The notes beneath the pieces were generated by a model. It saw only the letters and a program-made list of their open reading frames with translations, did no database searches and had not been told where the DNA came from. A stretch of 64,000 bases of DNA, from contig NZ_JAGTWO010000004.1 of assembly GCF_018842675.1 (NCBI RefSeq), positions 1,240,001-1,304,000 on the forward strand. Direction: 5' to 3'. Below, piece after piece: positions 1 through 8,873 of the stretch (positions are counted from its first letter, which is position 1; every line of letters begins with the position of its first letter). This stretch comes from Candidatus Pantoea bituminis (GTDB lineage Bacteria > Pseudomonadota > Gammaproteobacteria > Enterobacterales > Enterobacteriaceae). A program made the translations under genes and the position numbers.

Positions 1-288
1 TCATCAATCGACGTTCTAGAGGTATTTGATGGTTTCTTATCGCAGGTTAACGACGGAACTAAAGGACGCTATAGCAACCTTCGCCGTGGGATTGTTTTTG
101 CAGGTTCTGATGCATACAGCAAGTTACGTTTTCATACGTCGATGAAAAGTGCATTCCAATATGTTAGTCCACTTGATGAAGGAAATATCATTACACAGAG
201 ACGTGAAATCTTACCCAATGTTCAAACATTCACAATTCCTGGCATTGCAGTTGACGTAATTAAAATCACAGACCCACTTCTAACATAA
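1..288 (+). CDS. Hypothetical protein, C-terminal part (5' end outside window)
   Basis: Frame 1 is open from the first base to a TAA at 286-288, giving 95 residues of a protein whose start lies outside the window. The visible part reads SSIDVLEVFDGFLSQ at its left end and ends VDVIKITDPLLT. I see no signal peptide, membrane segment or motif I recognise, so no function is given. The stop overlaps the next start by one base (TAATG), so the two genes are very probably translationally coupled. The stretch is richer in A+T than the thi genes beside it, which fits acquired DNA, perhaps a small phage or island remnant; that is inference. Confidence 0.55.
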   Translation, partial: SSIDVLEVFDGFLSQVNDGTKGRYSNLRRGIVFAGSDAYSKLRFHTSMKSAFQYVSPLDEGNIITQRREILPNVQTFTIPGIAVDVIKITDPLLT

Positions 289-530
289 TGGCGAAGATTA
301 ATATTCAAGATGACGAAGGCAATAGCCTTATCATCGACAAAATCAACGACAGAATGTTGGTTAGCTTGATTAATATCAGCCGATTAGCAGCACATTACAA
401 AATAACTCCGCAACTTGTAGCCTTAAGAACCTGCAAAACATTTATTGATGGTGAAGAGAAGCCTTACCGGAGTTTGGTACGGCGATTAACTCGCCAGTTA
501 GAAAATAGAGTAAAACGCCTTAATGATTGA
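288..530 (+). CDS. Small hypothetical protein, 80 aa
   Basis: An 80-residue ORF starts at ATG 288, overlapping the stop of the upstream gene by one base, and ends just before a strong terminator. The N-terminal third is acidic and polar (MAKINIQDDEGNSLIIDKIND). The C-terminal third is strongly basic (YRSLVRRLTRQLENRVKRLND) and probably helical, which could suit nucleic-acid or protein binding. I do not recognise the family. Overlap, shared strand and shared terminator indicate a two-gene unit of unknown, possibly phage-related, origin. Reality as a gene is likely from the context and codon pattern; function is unknown. Confidence 0.55.
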   Translation: MAKINIQDDEGNSLIIDKINDRMLVSLINISRLAAHYKITPQLVALRTCKTFIDGEEKPYRSLVRRLTRQLENRVKRLND

Positions 531-554
531 TCCTCGCACTGCGAGGATTTTTTG
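530..554 (+). terminator. Rho-independent terminator of the left-edge gene pair
   Basis: A perfect 8-bp stem (ATCCTCGC / GCGAGGAT) with a 3-base loop is followed by TTTTTT. It begins at the last base of the preceding stop codon, so it terminates the two-gene unit before the thi riboswitch. Confidence 0.85.
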
Positions 555-671
555 TATAGGGCTTCTGCGCGTTATCAAAGCGGTCAAAGCGGTTTACAAG
601 CTGGGATCAACTCACCTATGATTGCACTGAGTGATTGAGCAATCATTATCAAAATATGCTTATCTATCAAT

Positions 672-743
672 GACTAGGGGTGCCTTTTGGGCTGAGATAT
701 ACCCTTTGAACCTGATCTGGATTAATGCCAGCGTAGGGAAGTC
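672..743 (+). promoter_or_regulatory. TPP riboswitch (THI element) ahead of thiMD
   Basis: The leader holds the conserved thi-box pieces in order: AGGGGTGCC, GCTGAGAT, ACCCTTTGAACCTGATC and TAATGCCAGCGTAGGGAA. The outer P1 stem can form between GACT at 672 and AGTC at 740-743. Riboswitches of this class bind thiamine pyrophosphate and repress downstream gene expression. It sits about 50 bases ahead of the thiM start, so thiM and thiD should be turned down when TPP is plentiful. Confidence 0.95.
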
Positions 744-790
744 TGATGCCTGACCGCATTTGCCTTCTTGTTCGCCGGTTGGGAGTTATG

Positions 791-1578
791 ATGACACATC
801 AACCTGAACACCTTTCTGACGCGCACGTCGCGCGTATCCTGCATCAATTTCGCCAACACGCGCCGCTGGTTCATTGCATGACCAATGATGTCGTGCAAAC
901 CTTCACGGCCAATGTACTGCTGGCGCTCAACGCGTCGCCTGCCATGGTTATCGATCCTGAAGAAGCTGCGCAATTCAGCGGTTTTGCCGACGCGTTGCTG
1001 ATTAATGTGGGCACCTTAACGCAGGATCGTCAACTCGCTATGCAAGCCGCCGTTACCGCCGCCAATCAAGCTGGCACGCCATGGACACTTGATCCGGTTG
1101 CGGTGGGCGCGCTCACGTTACGCAGCGCATTCTGCCAGCAATTGCTGAGTCAAAAACCCGCCGCTATTCGCGGTAATGCCTCTGAAATTTTAGCGCTAGC
1201 ACAGCAAGCTGCGGGCGGGCGAGGCGTTGATAGTCTGCATCAGGCCGATGCCGCAGTGGCAGCCGCTCAGCAGCTTGCTCACGATTATCACACCCTTGTG
1301 ATCGTCACCGGCGAAGTTGATTACGCCACTGATGGCTTACGCACCTTAACCATTTCCGGCGGTAGTCCACTGATGACACGCGTAGTCGGCACGGGCTGCG
1401 CGTTATCGGCGGTAGTTGCCGCTTTCAGCAGCCTGCCGGGCGATGGCTTGCTCAACGTTGCCTGTGCATGTCGGGTGATGGCGCTGGCAGGGAAAAAGCG
1501 GCGGCGCAAGCGCAAGGGCCGGGCACCTTTGTCGCCGCGTTCCTTGATGCGTTATGGATGCTGGAGGTGGCAGCATGA
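791..1578 (+). CDS. thiM: Hydroxyethylthiazole kinase ThiM (frameshifted near the 3' end)
   Basis: ThiM phosphorylates 4-methyl-5-(2-hydroxyethyl)thiazole in thiamine salvage. The start ATG at 791 ([10 protein letters not shown]) has GGGAG five bases upstream and gives the usual length of about 262 residues; the longer ORF from 746 would begin inside the riboswitch leader. Conserved stretches include [43 protein letters not shown] and the C-terminal [14 protein letters not shown] anion-hole region. Around 1491-1498 (GGGAAAAAG) the frame breaks: the original frame runs into a basic tail, whereas the next frame gives a normal ThiM end ([20 protein letters not shown]) stopping at 1578. A single missing base explains it. 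The ATGA overlap with thiD shows coupling. Confidence 0.9.
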
Positions 1579-2375
1579 AGCGCATTAACGCCTTAACCAT
1601 CGCCGGCACCGATCCCAGTGGCGGAGCCGGGATCCAGGCCGATCTCAAAGCTTTCTCTGCGTTAGGCGCTTATGGCACTAGCGTTATTACTGCGCTGGTG
1701 GCGCAAAATACCTGCGGCGTGCAATCGGTTTACCGCGTGGATCCTGACTTTGTCACGGCGCAGTTGGATTCAGTGCTGGATGATGTGCGCATCGATAGCG
1801 CGAAAATCGGCATGTTAGCGGAAACCGCGATTGTGGAGCGCGTGGCTCAGCGCCTGAAACGAGCCAGTTTACCCTTTGTCGTGCTGGATACGGTGATGGT
1901 GGCCAAGAGCGGCGATGCACTGCTTTCACCGGATGCGATTGCCAGCGTGCGTGAACTGTTATTGCCACAGGTTTCACTGATTACCCCGAATTTGCCAGAA
2001 GCCGCCGCGCTGTTGAATTGTGCAATTGCGCACAACGAAGATGAAATGCTGACGCAGGGTGAAGCGCTGCTGGCGTTGGGTTGTCAGGCGGTGCTGATGA
2101 AAGGGGGACACCTGAGCGATGAGGAAAGCCCGGACTGGCTGATTACGCGCTCAGCTCAGCAACGTTTTACCGCACCTCGTGTGAATACGCGTCACACACA
2201 TGGCACCGGTTGTACGCTTTCGGCGGCGCTAGCGGCGCTGCGTCCGCGCCATCAAAACTGGCAGGAGACATTAACGGAAGCCAAAGCCTGGTTGCAGCAA
2301 GCCTTGTTACACGCTGATTCACTGGAAGTGGGCAAAGGCATTGGGCCGGTGCATCACTTCCATCAATGGTGGTAA
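1575..2375 (+). CDS. thiD: Hydroxymethylpyrimidine (phosphomethylpyrimidine) kinase ThiD
   Basis: ThiD phosphorylates 4-amino-5-hydroxymethyl-2-methylpyrimidine and then its monophosphate, providing the pyrimidine half of thiamine. The protein of 266 residues starts [20 protein letters not shown], nearly identical to the E. coli N-terminus, which fixes the start at 1575 rather than the upstream in-frame ATG at 1554. Ribokinase-fold signatures are visible: the N-terminal [11 protein letters not shown], the middle [10 protein letters not shown], and the C-terminal [13 protein letters not shown]. It overlaps the end of thiM by four bases (ATGA) and lies under the same TPP riboswitch. Confidence 0.97.
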   Translation: MKRINALTIAGTDPSGGAGIQADLKAFSALGAYGTSVITALVAQNTCGVQSVYRVDPDFVTAQLDSVLDDVRIDSAKIGMLAETAIVERVAQRLKRASLPFVVLDTVMVAKSGDALLSPDAIASVRELLLPQVSLITPNLPEAAALLNCAIAHNEDEMLTQGEALLALGCQAVLMKGGHLSDEESPDWLITRSAQQRFTAPRVNTRHTHGTGCTLSAALAALRPRHQNWQETLTEAKAWLQQALLHADSLEVGKGIGPVHHFHQWW

Positions 2376-2461
2376 GGAGAGAGACTAAAACGGGGCTTTT
2401 TCCTGGGGATCCGTCTGAAAAATGGAGTCAGCAATTTGCGTCATAGCGTGAATAAGGTCCA

Positions 2462-2505
2462 GGCTGTGGGGGTCGAATCGGCGGGTGCCGGTTCACCCTC
2501 GACAG
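2462..2505 (+). promoter_or_regulatory. Imperfect long stem-loop in the fbaB leader
   Basis: The 5' arm GGCTGTGGGGGTCGAA and the 3' arm TTCACCCTCGACAGCT pair imperfectly around a GC-rich loop (TCGGCGGGTGCCGG). The structure ends about five bases before the AGGAG ribosome-binding site of fbaB, so it could influence translation initiation or mRNA stability. No known riboswitch pattern is recognised. Confidence 0.4.
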
Positions 2506-2520
2506 CTAACAGGAGTTGAC

Positions 2521-3573
2521 ATGACGGACATCGTACAGTTATTGGGCAAAGAAGCGGATTCCCTTCTTCAACATCGCTGCATGACCCTTCCAGCGGAAAG
2601 CCTGTATTTACCAGGCGCGGATTTCGTTGATCGGGTAATGATCGACAACAACCGTTCTCCTGCGGTACTGCGCAATATGCAAACGCTGTATAACACCGGT
2701 CGCCTGGCGGGAACCGGTTATCTCTCTATTCTGCCGGTCGATCAGGGTGTGGAGCATTCAGCTGGCGCCTCGTTTGCCGCTAATCCGCACTATTTCGATC
2801 CCAAAAACATTGTTGAACTGGCGATCGAAGCGGGCTGTAATTGCGTAGCATCAACCTACGGTGTATTGGCTTCCGTATCGCGTCGTTATGCGCACCGCAT
2901 TCCATTTTTAATGAAGCTTAACCACAACGAAACGCTGAGTTATCCGGCGCAATACGATCAAACGCTGTATGCCAGCGTCGATCAGGCGTTCAACATGGGC
3001 GCGGTAGCGGTTGGCGCGACTATTTACTTCGGTTCAGAGCAATCACGCCGCCAAATTGAAGAAATTTCTGCGGCTTTTGAGCGCGCACATGAATTGGGCC
3101 TGGTCACAGTATTGTGGGCTTACCTGCGCAATAACGATTTCAAAAAGGATGGTGTGGATTATCACTCCAGTGCGGATTTAACGGGTCAGGCGAACCATTT
3201 GGCGGCGACGATTGGTGCCGACATCGTTAAGCAGAAAATGGCGGAAAACAACGGCGGCTATAACGCGGTGAAATTTGGTCATACCGATGAGCGCGTTTAC
3301 ACCAAGCTGACTACTGAAAATCCCATCGATTTGGTGCGTTATCAGTTAGCAAACTGCTATATGGGCCGCGCCGGGTTGATCAATTCGGGTGGCGCGTCAG
3401 CGGGTGAAACAGATATTGCCGAATCAGTGCGTACCGCCGTTATTAACAAACGTGCCGGTGGCATGGGATTGATTCTGGGACGTAAGGCGTTTAAGAAATC
3501 GTTGAAGGATGGCGTCGCGCTGATAAATGCAGTGCAGGATGTTTATCTGTCAAAAGAGGTGACGATTGCGTAA
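2521..3573 (+). CDS. fbaB: Class I fructose-bisphosphate aldolase FbaB (DhnA type)
   Basis: Schiff-base aldolase that cleaves fructose 1,6-bisphosphate to dihydroxyacetone phosphate and glyceraldehyde 3-phosphate; in enterics it is associated with gluconeogenic growth. The 350-residue product starts [20 protein letters not shown], as in E. coli, with AGGAG seven bases upstream; the longer ORF from 2485 would start inside the leader hairpin. DhnA-family signatures include [27 protein letters not shown], the Lys-containing [14 protein letters not shown] and the phosphate-binding [15 protein letters not shown] / [13 protein letters not shown]. It is monocistronic between thiD and the repeat region, a location shared with E. 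coli where thi and fbaB are near neighbours. Confidence 0.97.
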   Translation: MTDIVQLLGKEADSLLQHRCMTLPAESLYLPGADFVDRVMIDNNRSPAVLRNMQTLYNTGRLAGTGYLSILPVDQGVEHSAGASFAANPHYFDPKNIVELAIEAGCNCVASTYGVLASVSRRYAHRIPFLMKLNHNETLSYPAQYDQTLYASVDQAFNMGAVAVGATIYFGSEQSRRQIEEISAAFERAHELGLVTVLWAYLRNNDFKKDGVDYHSSADLTGQANHLAATIGADIVKQKMAENNGGYNAVKFGHTDERVYTKLTTENPIDLVRYQLANCYMGRAGLINSGGASAGETDIAESVRTAVINKRAGGMGLILGRKAFKKSLKDGVALINAVQDVYLSKEVTIA

Positions 3574-3583
3574 GAGGTGAGTC

Positions 3584-4150
3584 CTCTGCGCGCTGCCCCC
3601 ATCCCGGCCTTCCCCGCGAAGCGGGAAGGAGACGCTGCCACATGTCGTCTCATCACTAACATAAAGCAGCATCTTCCTCCCCCATTTTATGGGGGAGGAC
3701 CGAGGTGGGGGCAAACGACCTCGCACTTCAGAGGATTGAGGTGGGGGACAAACGGCCTCGCACTTCAGAGGATTGAGGTGGTGGCAAACGATCTCTGCGC
3801 GCTGCCCCCCATCCCGGCCTTCCCCCGCGAAGCGGGGAAGGAGACGCTGCCACATGCCGTCTCATCACTAACATAAAGCAGCGTCTTCCTCCCCCATTTA
3901 TGGGGGAGGATTGAGGTGGGGGACAAACGGCCTCGCACTTCAGAGGATTGAGGTGGTGGCAAACGATCTCTGCGCGCTGTCCCCCATCCCGGCCTTCCCC
4001 GCGAAGCGGGAAGGAGACGCTGCCACATGCCGTCTCATCACTAACATAAAGCAGCATCTTCCTCCCCCATTTATGGGGAGGACCGAGGTGGGGGACAAAC
4101 GGCCTCGCACTTCAGAGGATTGAGGTGGGGGACAAACGGCCTCGCACTTT
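3584..4150 (+). repeat. Composite tandem repeat, three copies of a two-palindrome unit
   Basis: Three near-identical units begin at about 3584, 3793 and 3968, so the spacings are about 209 and 175 bases. Each unit contains palindrome A (CTTCCCCGCGAAGCGGGAAG), a linker with CATCACTAACATAAAGCAGC, palindrome B (CTCCCCCATTTATGGGGGAG) and one or two copies of a roughly 37-base element containing GAGGTGGGGGACAAACGG and CCTCGCACTTCAGAGGATT. The spacing difference arises because the first unit carries one extra copy of that element. ORFs in all frames here are by-products of the repeats. It lies between the convergent fbaB and rspR genes. Confidence 0.9.
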
Positions 4151-4173
4151 AAAAGAATAAGGGGACAAACGAC

Positions 4174-4859
4174 TCAAGGCCCTTCAAACCATTCACTGTT
4201 GCGTTCGGCAATGGGCGTTATCGAGAAAATCATCTCTTGTAGATGGCGGCGCATCGCTGCTTCTGCGGCATCGGCATCATGAGCTTGTAGCGCTGCGAAA
4301 ATTTCCTGATGCTGCTCAATCAGACTTTCCGGGGAGAAACTTCACTCAAGGTTAAAAAGCGCACCCGATCCATCGCCGCCTTGATATTTTCCACCGTTTC
4401 CCACGCCAGCGTGCAGTTGATGCTCTCAGCAATTAAACGGTGAAACTCATCATCCAGGCTAAGAAATGCCTGGCTGTCATGCCGCTCAGCAGCCATTTTT
4501 TGCAACTGCAAATTGTGTTCCAGCGCCATCAAAGCCGGCGACGCGATCTCCACTGCGGCACGGCGAACCACCGCAATCTCCACTGCTTCGCGGATGAAAC
4601 GCCCATCGGCTACGCGTTTAGCGGAAATCTTACGCACGAAGGTGCCACGTTGTGGCAGCACCTGTACCAATCCGGCTTCTGCCAGCTTAATAAAAGCTTC
4701 ACGTACCGGCTGACGTGAAACATTGAAGCGAGCAGAAACTTCTTTCTCAGAGAGCAACGAACCGGGTTGAATCACACAGGTGACGATATCTTTGCGCAGA
4801 TAACGGTAAATCTGCTGGTTCACTGGCTCGCTGGTGGTAATGGTATAAGCGATCGTCAT
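4174..4859 (-). CDS. rspR: GntR/FCD-family transcriptional regulator, RspR (YdfH)-like (frameshifted)
   Basis: N-terminal winged-helix DNA-binding domain of the GntR type (about residues 15-80): EKEVSARFNVSRQPVREAF is the helix-turn-helix, and QRGTFVRKIS closes the wing. An FCD ligand-binding domain follows, with the metal-binding pattern LDDEFHRLIAE. The frame breaks at a run of four G (plus strand 4331-4334): one more base restores ESLIEQHQEIFAALQAHDAD and the last FCD helices (AMRRHLQEMI), ending at 4174 for about 228 residues. The break therefore looks like a homopolymer error. The gene is the last of five on this strand; in E. coli the equivalent YdfH controls rspAB, so it is inferred to sense a hexonate intermediate. 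Confidence 0.85.
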
Positions 4860-4960
4860 GCGGCAATGTCCATATTACGGCTGACATAAGCCAGCCCGTA
4901 GAGAAAGAATCAGTCTAATCAGCACGCTGCATCTGCGCCAGTGCTTTTGCTACCGAACAA

Positions 4961-6421
4961 TCATGCCGCGTTCATTATTTGATGTACGGTAGCGCGGGCG
5001 CCTTGCTGCACCAGTTGCTGATAAAAATGCGTTAATCGGGCAACAAAGTCACCATTTTGTGCCAAATCTTCGCCAAACACCGCGTTCATCCCCAACAAAG
5101 CCCGCACGCGAGCTTCACCGTCTTCGCTGTTTTTCACACACTCGGCCAGCGCATTTTTCAGAGGATCTCGTATCTCAATCGGCTGGCCTTGTTCATCTAC
5201 ACCGCCGACATAACGCATCCAGGCGGCAACGCCAAGCAGCAGCAGGTCGCAGCGGCTGCCGTTACGCAGATGCCAGCGCAGACTATCCAATATCCGTTGC
5301 GGCAACTTTTGGGTGCCATCGGTAGCGATCTGATAAGTACGATGTTTAATCGCGCGGTTTTCATAGCGGGCGATTAACGAGTCGGCGTAGGCTTGCAAAT
5401 CTACCCCTTGAGTGCGCAAGGTTGGCGCTTGCTCATCCACCATTAATGCGCGAGCGGCGGCCCGGAAGTGGCTGTCATTCATGCAATCGCTGATGTGTTC
5501 GTAGCCCGCCAAAAAACCCAAATAGGCGAGGAATGAATGGCTACCATTCAGCATCCGCAGCTTCATCTCTTCAAAAGGCAGTACATCGTTTACCAGTTCG
5601 GCACCGGCTTTTTCCCACGCTGGGCGGCCGCTGACAAAGTTATCTTCAACCACCCACTGAAAAAACGGCTCTGCTTCTACGGCCACCGGATCCTCCGAAC
5701 CCAGACGCGCGGTGAGCTGCTCGAAAGCGCTTTCAGTCATGGCAGGTACAATGCGATCAACCATCGTGGAAGGGAAAGTGATGTGGTGCTGAATGTAGTC
5801 GGCTAAATCGTCATCCTGACGCTGCGCCAGTTGCACAATCACATTGCGCGTGACATGGCCATTTTCCGGCATATTGTCACAAGACATCACGCTAAACGGC
5901 GCTAACCCGGCGTCGCGACGGCGGCGGATTGCCGCCAGTATCAGGCCAGGCAAAGAGCGTGGCGCGTCTGGCTGGGCAAGGTCATGCACGATATCAGGGT
6001 GATCTGGATTGAGATCACCGCTGGCAGGTAAATGGCAATAACCCTTTTCCGTTACGGTCATCGAAACAATGGCGACGTCTGGCTGGCTCATGGCGTCAAT
6101 CACCGCCTCGATTCCGTCGCCTTTGCCGTGCAGCGCAGCAGTGATCACGCCAATTACGCGGGTATTCAGCGAGTCGTCGGCCATCTCTGTCACGGTGTAG
6201 AGCAAATCCTGTTCACGCAGCGCCTGAATAAGTGCGCCGCTGTTGAGATTCACTTCGCAATAGCCCCAATCTGAACCTTGCTCAGCCAGCTTGTCGCTGC
6301 ACAGCGCCTGATGGGCGCGGTGGAAGGCGCCAAAGCCAATATGCACCATACGCGTTTTAAGTTTGCTACGGTCGTAGCGCGGGCGCTGAACGTCAGCGGG
6401 AAGGCGATCGATATCTAACAT
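4961..6421 (-). CDS. Mannitol dehydrogenase-family oxidoreductase (D-mannonate oxidoreductase / YdfI-like)
   Basis: 486 residues of the long-chain polyol dehydrogenase family that includes UxuB fructuronate reductase and E. coli YdfI. The N-terminal Rossmann segment reads MVHIGFGAFHRAHQA, followed by VTVTEKGY-type core (SMTVTEKGYCHL), SCDNMPENG and the C-terminal catalytic region KLRMLNGSHSFLAYLGFLAG, where the Lys and following Asn-Gly-x-His are characteristic. It most likely interconverts D-fructuronate and D-mannonate with NAD(H). The neighbours (rspA dehydratase, rspB dehydrogenase, MFS carrier) match the rspABD-type L-gulonate pathway known in other bacteria, where this enzyme supplies D-mannonate to the dehydratase. 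Confidence 0.88.
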   Translation of the reverse strand: MLDIDRLPADVQRPRYDRSKLKTRMVHIGFGAFHRAHQALCSDKLAEQGSDWGYCEVNLNSGALIQALREQDLLYTVTEMADDSLNTRVIGVITAALHGKGDGIEAVIDAMSQPDVAIVSMTVTEKGYCHLPASGDLNPDHPDIVHDLAQPDAPRSLPGLILAAIRRRRDAGLAPFSVMSCDNMPENGHVTRNVIVQLAQRQDDDLADYIQHHITFPSTMVDRIVPAMTESAFEQLTARLGSEDPVAVEAEPFFQWVVEDNFVSGRPAWEKAGAELVNDVLPFEEMKLRMLNGSHSFLAYLGFLAGYEHISDCMNDSHFRAAARALMVDEQAPTLRTQGVDLQAYADSLIARYENRAIKHRTYQIATDGTQKLPQRILDSLRWHLRNGSRCDLLLLGVAAWMRYVGGVDEQGQPIEIRDPLKNALAECVKNSEDGEARVRALLGMNAVFGEDLAQNGDFVARLTHFYQQLVQQGARATVHQIMNAA

Positions 6422-6439
6422 AGTCTGTCCTTATGGCAA

Positions 6440-6460
6440 ACGGGGCGCCATGCGCCCCGT
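6440..6460 (-). other. Strong intergenic hairpin within the rsp operon
   Basis: ACGGGGCGC and GCGCCCCGT form a perfect 9-bp stem around a 3-base loop, between the MFS gene and the oxidoreductase gene. On the transcribed strand only a short TTT follows, so it is a weak terminator at best. It may instead set mRNA stability or the ratio of transporter to downstream enzyme. Confidence 0.5.
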
Positions 6461-6488
6461 AATCAGTAATGCATTAACCGCGTCCTGC

Positions 6489-7772
6489 TTAAACCGAAAC
6501 CGGTTTGTCGATGGTTTTCGGACTGCGAATCACAAACAGCACCAGGAATGCACCCACGGCGGCGACACATCCCGCCAGGATAAAGGCGCTGTCGAACTTG
6601 CCGGTGTGCTGCACAATGAAGCCGGTCACGATGGGACCGATGATGCCCGACAAACTGCCCACCAGATGAATAAATCCACTGATGCTGCCGACGCGGCTTT
6701 TGTGCACGACATCCTGAATAATCGCCCAGTAAATCGCGCCGGTGATGTAGAGGAAGAAGATCGATATCGACATCATCATCACGGCAGGCACCACATCTTT
6801 TATCGTACCCGCCAGTGCGACACAAATGGCGGCAGCAAACAGTGAGACCACTAACACAATTTTACGTGACAACAGCAACTTGCCAGTGATGTTGAAGATT
6901 TTATCGGAGATCAAGCCGCCGAGTGCCAGGCCGACAAAGCCAACAATCCACGGGATCATCGTCGTGATGCTCATGGCCTTGATATCCAGGCCATGCGCCT
7001 GCACCAGATAGGCCGGGAACCAGCTCAGGAAGAAGAACAGAATGTAGTTGTAACAGAAGAAGGCAAATGCGGTGACCAGGATAATGGGCTGACGCAGATA
7101 ATAGCCAAAGGGATGAGCAGTTTGCGAAAGGTCAGCTTCATCATTCGGGTTTTCAGCCTTCATATGATCAATCAGCGCACGCTCTTTTTCAGTCACCAGC
7201 TTGCTTTTTGCCGGGTTATCCGCCGCAAAGAACAGCCAGATGGTCATCCAAACCAACCCGATGCAGCAGACGATAACAAACGCTGGACGCCAACCGTAAG
7301 CAAGTGCCAGATAACCGATGATTGGACCGGCAACCGCGCCGCCCAGCGGTGAACCGGCGCTCAGCAAACCCATGGCGGTTGCTGCCTGTTTTTTCGGGAA
7401 CCAGCCGTTAATAGCTTTGTTCGCCGAGGCGCAAATTGGGCCTTCCGCCATGCCGAACAACACGCGCAGAATCAACAGTGACCAGAAACCGGTGGCCAAT
7501 GCGGTCATGCCGCAAAAAATTGACCAAGCGCCAACAGCCACGGCGAGCACGATTTTTGGGCCAAATTTGTCGGTCGCCAGGCCACCAACAAAGTTAAACA
7601 ACGCATAGCCGAAGAAGAAGCTACCGAAAATCATGCCGAACTGCTCAGCATTAATCGCCAGATCTTTTTCCACCATTGGAACAGTCAACGACAGCGCTAC
7701 GCGATCGAGGTAGTTGATCATGTAGACAAGGAACAGCAGCAATACGAGGGTCCAGCGCAGATTCTTGAACAT
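6489..7772 (-). CDS. MFS transporter, anion:cation symporter type (YdfJ/galactonate-transporter-like)
   Basis: 427-residue major facilitator with about twelve hydrophobic segments. The first helix is RWTLVLLLFLVYMINYLDRV, and the loop between helices 2 and 3 carries the MFS A-motif variant GGLATDKFGPK. Residues such as NYLDR in TM1 and GWFPKKQAATAMG after TM4 are typical of the ACS family that imports hexonates and hexuronates by proton symport. It sits between rspB and the mannonate oxidoreductase, in the same position as E. coli ydfJ, so the substrate is inferred to be the sugar acid used by this operon, possibly L-gulonate. It acts in the inner membrane. Confidence 0.88.
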   Translation of the reverse strand: MFKNLRWTLVLLLFLVYMINYLDRVALSLTVPMVEKDLAINAEQFGMIFGSFFFGYALFNFVGGLATDKFGPKIVLAVAVGAWSIFCGMTALATGFWSLLILRVLFGMAEGPICASANKAINGWFPKKQAATAMGLLSAGSPLGGAVAGPIIGYLALAYGWRPAFVIVCCIGLVWMTIWLFFAADNPAKSKLVTEKERALIDHMKAENPNDEADLSQTAHPFGYYLRQPIILVTAFAFFCYNYILFFFLSWFPAYLVQAHGLDIKAMSITTMIPWIVGFVGLALGGLISDKIFNITGKLLLSRKIVLVVSLFAAAICVALAGTIKDVVPAVMMMSISIFFLYITGAIYWAIIQDVVHKSRVGSISGFIHLVGSLSGIIGPIVTGFIVQHTGKFDSAFILAGCVAAVGAFLVLFVIRSPKTIDKPVSV

Positions 7773-7852
7773 AGAAACTCCGTGATCTGTTTTCTACTTG
7801 TAATAGGCCGGCGGGTACGTACCGGCAGAGGACACCTGGTGTTCAGGCTAGG

Positions 7853-8863
7853 TTAACGCATTTGAAGAATCACCTTGCAGCAGGTACGTGGATCTTTTTC
7901 GAACAGCGTCATCGCACGTTCGATGTCGTGCAAAGGGAAATAGTGTGTGACCAGCTTCTCCGGCTGGATTAACCCTTTTTCCATCCATTCAATGACCTGC
8001 GGAAAGCGATGGCTGTTCAAACGCGAGGTAAACAGCGACAGCTCCTTGCTGGTTAAACTTTGCTGAGTAATGCTGCACGGCTCGCCGGAAAAACCGAGTA
8101 AACCGATGCGCGCAGCCGGTGAGGCGAGGGCGGCCGCTTCAGCCAAAATCGTAGGGTGGCAGGCAGCATCAATAATCAATGTTGGCTGTAACCCTTCTAA
8201 CTGCGCCGCCAGCGGCACGTCAGCGTTGTTAAAGACGCGATCCGCACCGTTCTGCAACGCTAATTCCAGCCGCTCAGGTAGACGATCTACCACCAATACC
8301 TGATCCACGTTATAGACGCCTTTCAGCACCTGAATAGCGGTTAAACCCATCGGGCCTGCGCCGTAAATTAACGCAACATCTTGCTGCTGCGGCTTGAGAA
8401 ACGCAGTGATGTTTGCCGCAATGGTGAAAGGCTCAACCAAACTGGCCAGTTTGTCGGGAATTGAGGCGGGCAGACGATACGCATTTTTCGCCGGAGCCAC
8501 CGCATATTCACTGAAGCCGCCGTCACGATGCACGCCAATGACCTGTAATTCCTTGCACACATTTGGCCGGCCTACTGAACACGGATAGCAAGCGCCACAG
8601 CTCACCACTGGGTCGACCGCCACACGTTCACCGAGGCGCACAGCATCAACGCCTTCGCCTAAAGCATCAATCACGCCAAAAAACTCATGGCCAATGACGC
8701 GGGGATATTTGGCAAACGGATTATGACCATGCCAGATATGCACGTCAGATCCACAAATACTGGCAAACTGCACCTTAACCCGCACTTCACCCGCAGCGGG
8801 TTGCGGCATTGGACGTTCGGCCAGCACCAGCTCGCCAGGTTGCTCAATAACGACACTTTTCAT
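7853..8863 (-). CDS. rspB: Zinc-dependent alcohol dehydrogenase RspB (probable L-gulonate 5-dehydrogenase)
   Basis: 336 residues, clearly collinear with E. coli RspB. The GroES-like N-terminal domain has the catalytic zinc site (CGSDVHIWHGHN, GHEFFGVI) and the structural zinc loop CGACYPCSVGRPNVC. The Rossmann domain has YGAGPMGLTAIQVLK. The start at 8863 (MKSVVIEQPG) is chosen because AAGGAGAA lies just upstream; the ORF could extend 11 codons into the end of rspA but those residues are not conserved. Only ten bases separate it from rspA. Related enzymes oxidise L-gulonate to D-fructuronate with NAD+, which fits the surrounding genes; exact substrate is inferred. Confidence 0.93.
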   Translation of the reverse strand: MKSVVIEQPGELVLAERPMPQPAAGEVRVKVQFASICGSDVHIWHGHNPFAKYPRVIGHEFFGVIDALGEGVDAVRLGERVAVDPVVSCGACYPCSVGRPNVCKELQVIGVHRDGGFSEYAVAPAKNAYRLPASIPDKLASLVEPFTIAANITAFLKPQQQDVALIYGAGPMGLTAIQVLKGVYNVDQVLVVDRLPERLELALQNGADRVFNNADVPLAAQLEGLQPTLIIDAACHPTILAEAAALASPAARIGLLGFSGEPCSITQQSLTSKELSLFTSRLNSHRFPQVIEWMEKGLIQPEKLVTHYFPLHDIERAMTLFEKDPRTCCKVILQMR

Positions 8864-8873
8864 TGTGTTCTCC

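Noticed and set aside
3550..4123. Several ORFs of 70-109 codons on both strands
   Set aside because: They read through the tandem palindromic repeats, share the same repeated peptide in several frames and lack ribosome-binding sites.
3584..4150. Possible CRISPR array
   Set aside because: Units are long, nearly identical throughout and contain internal palindromes; there are no short repeats separated by unique spacers and no cas genes.
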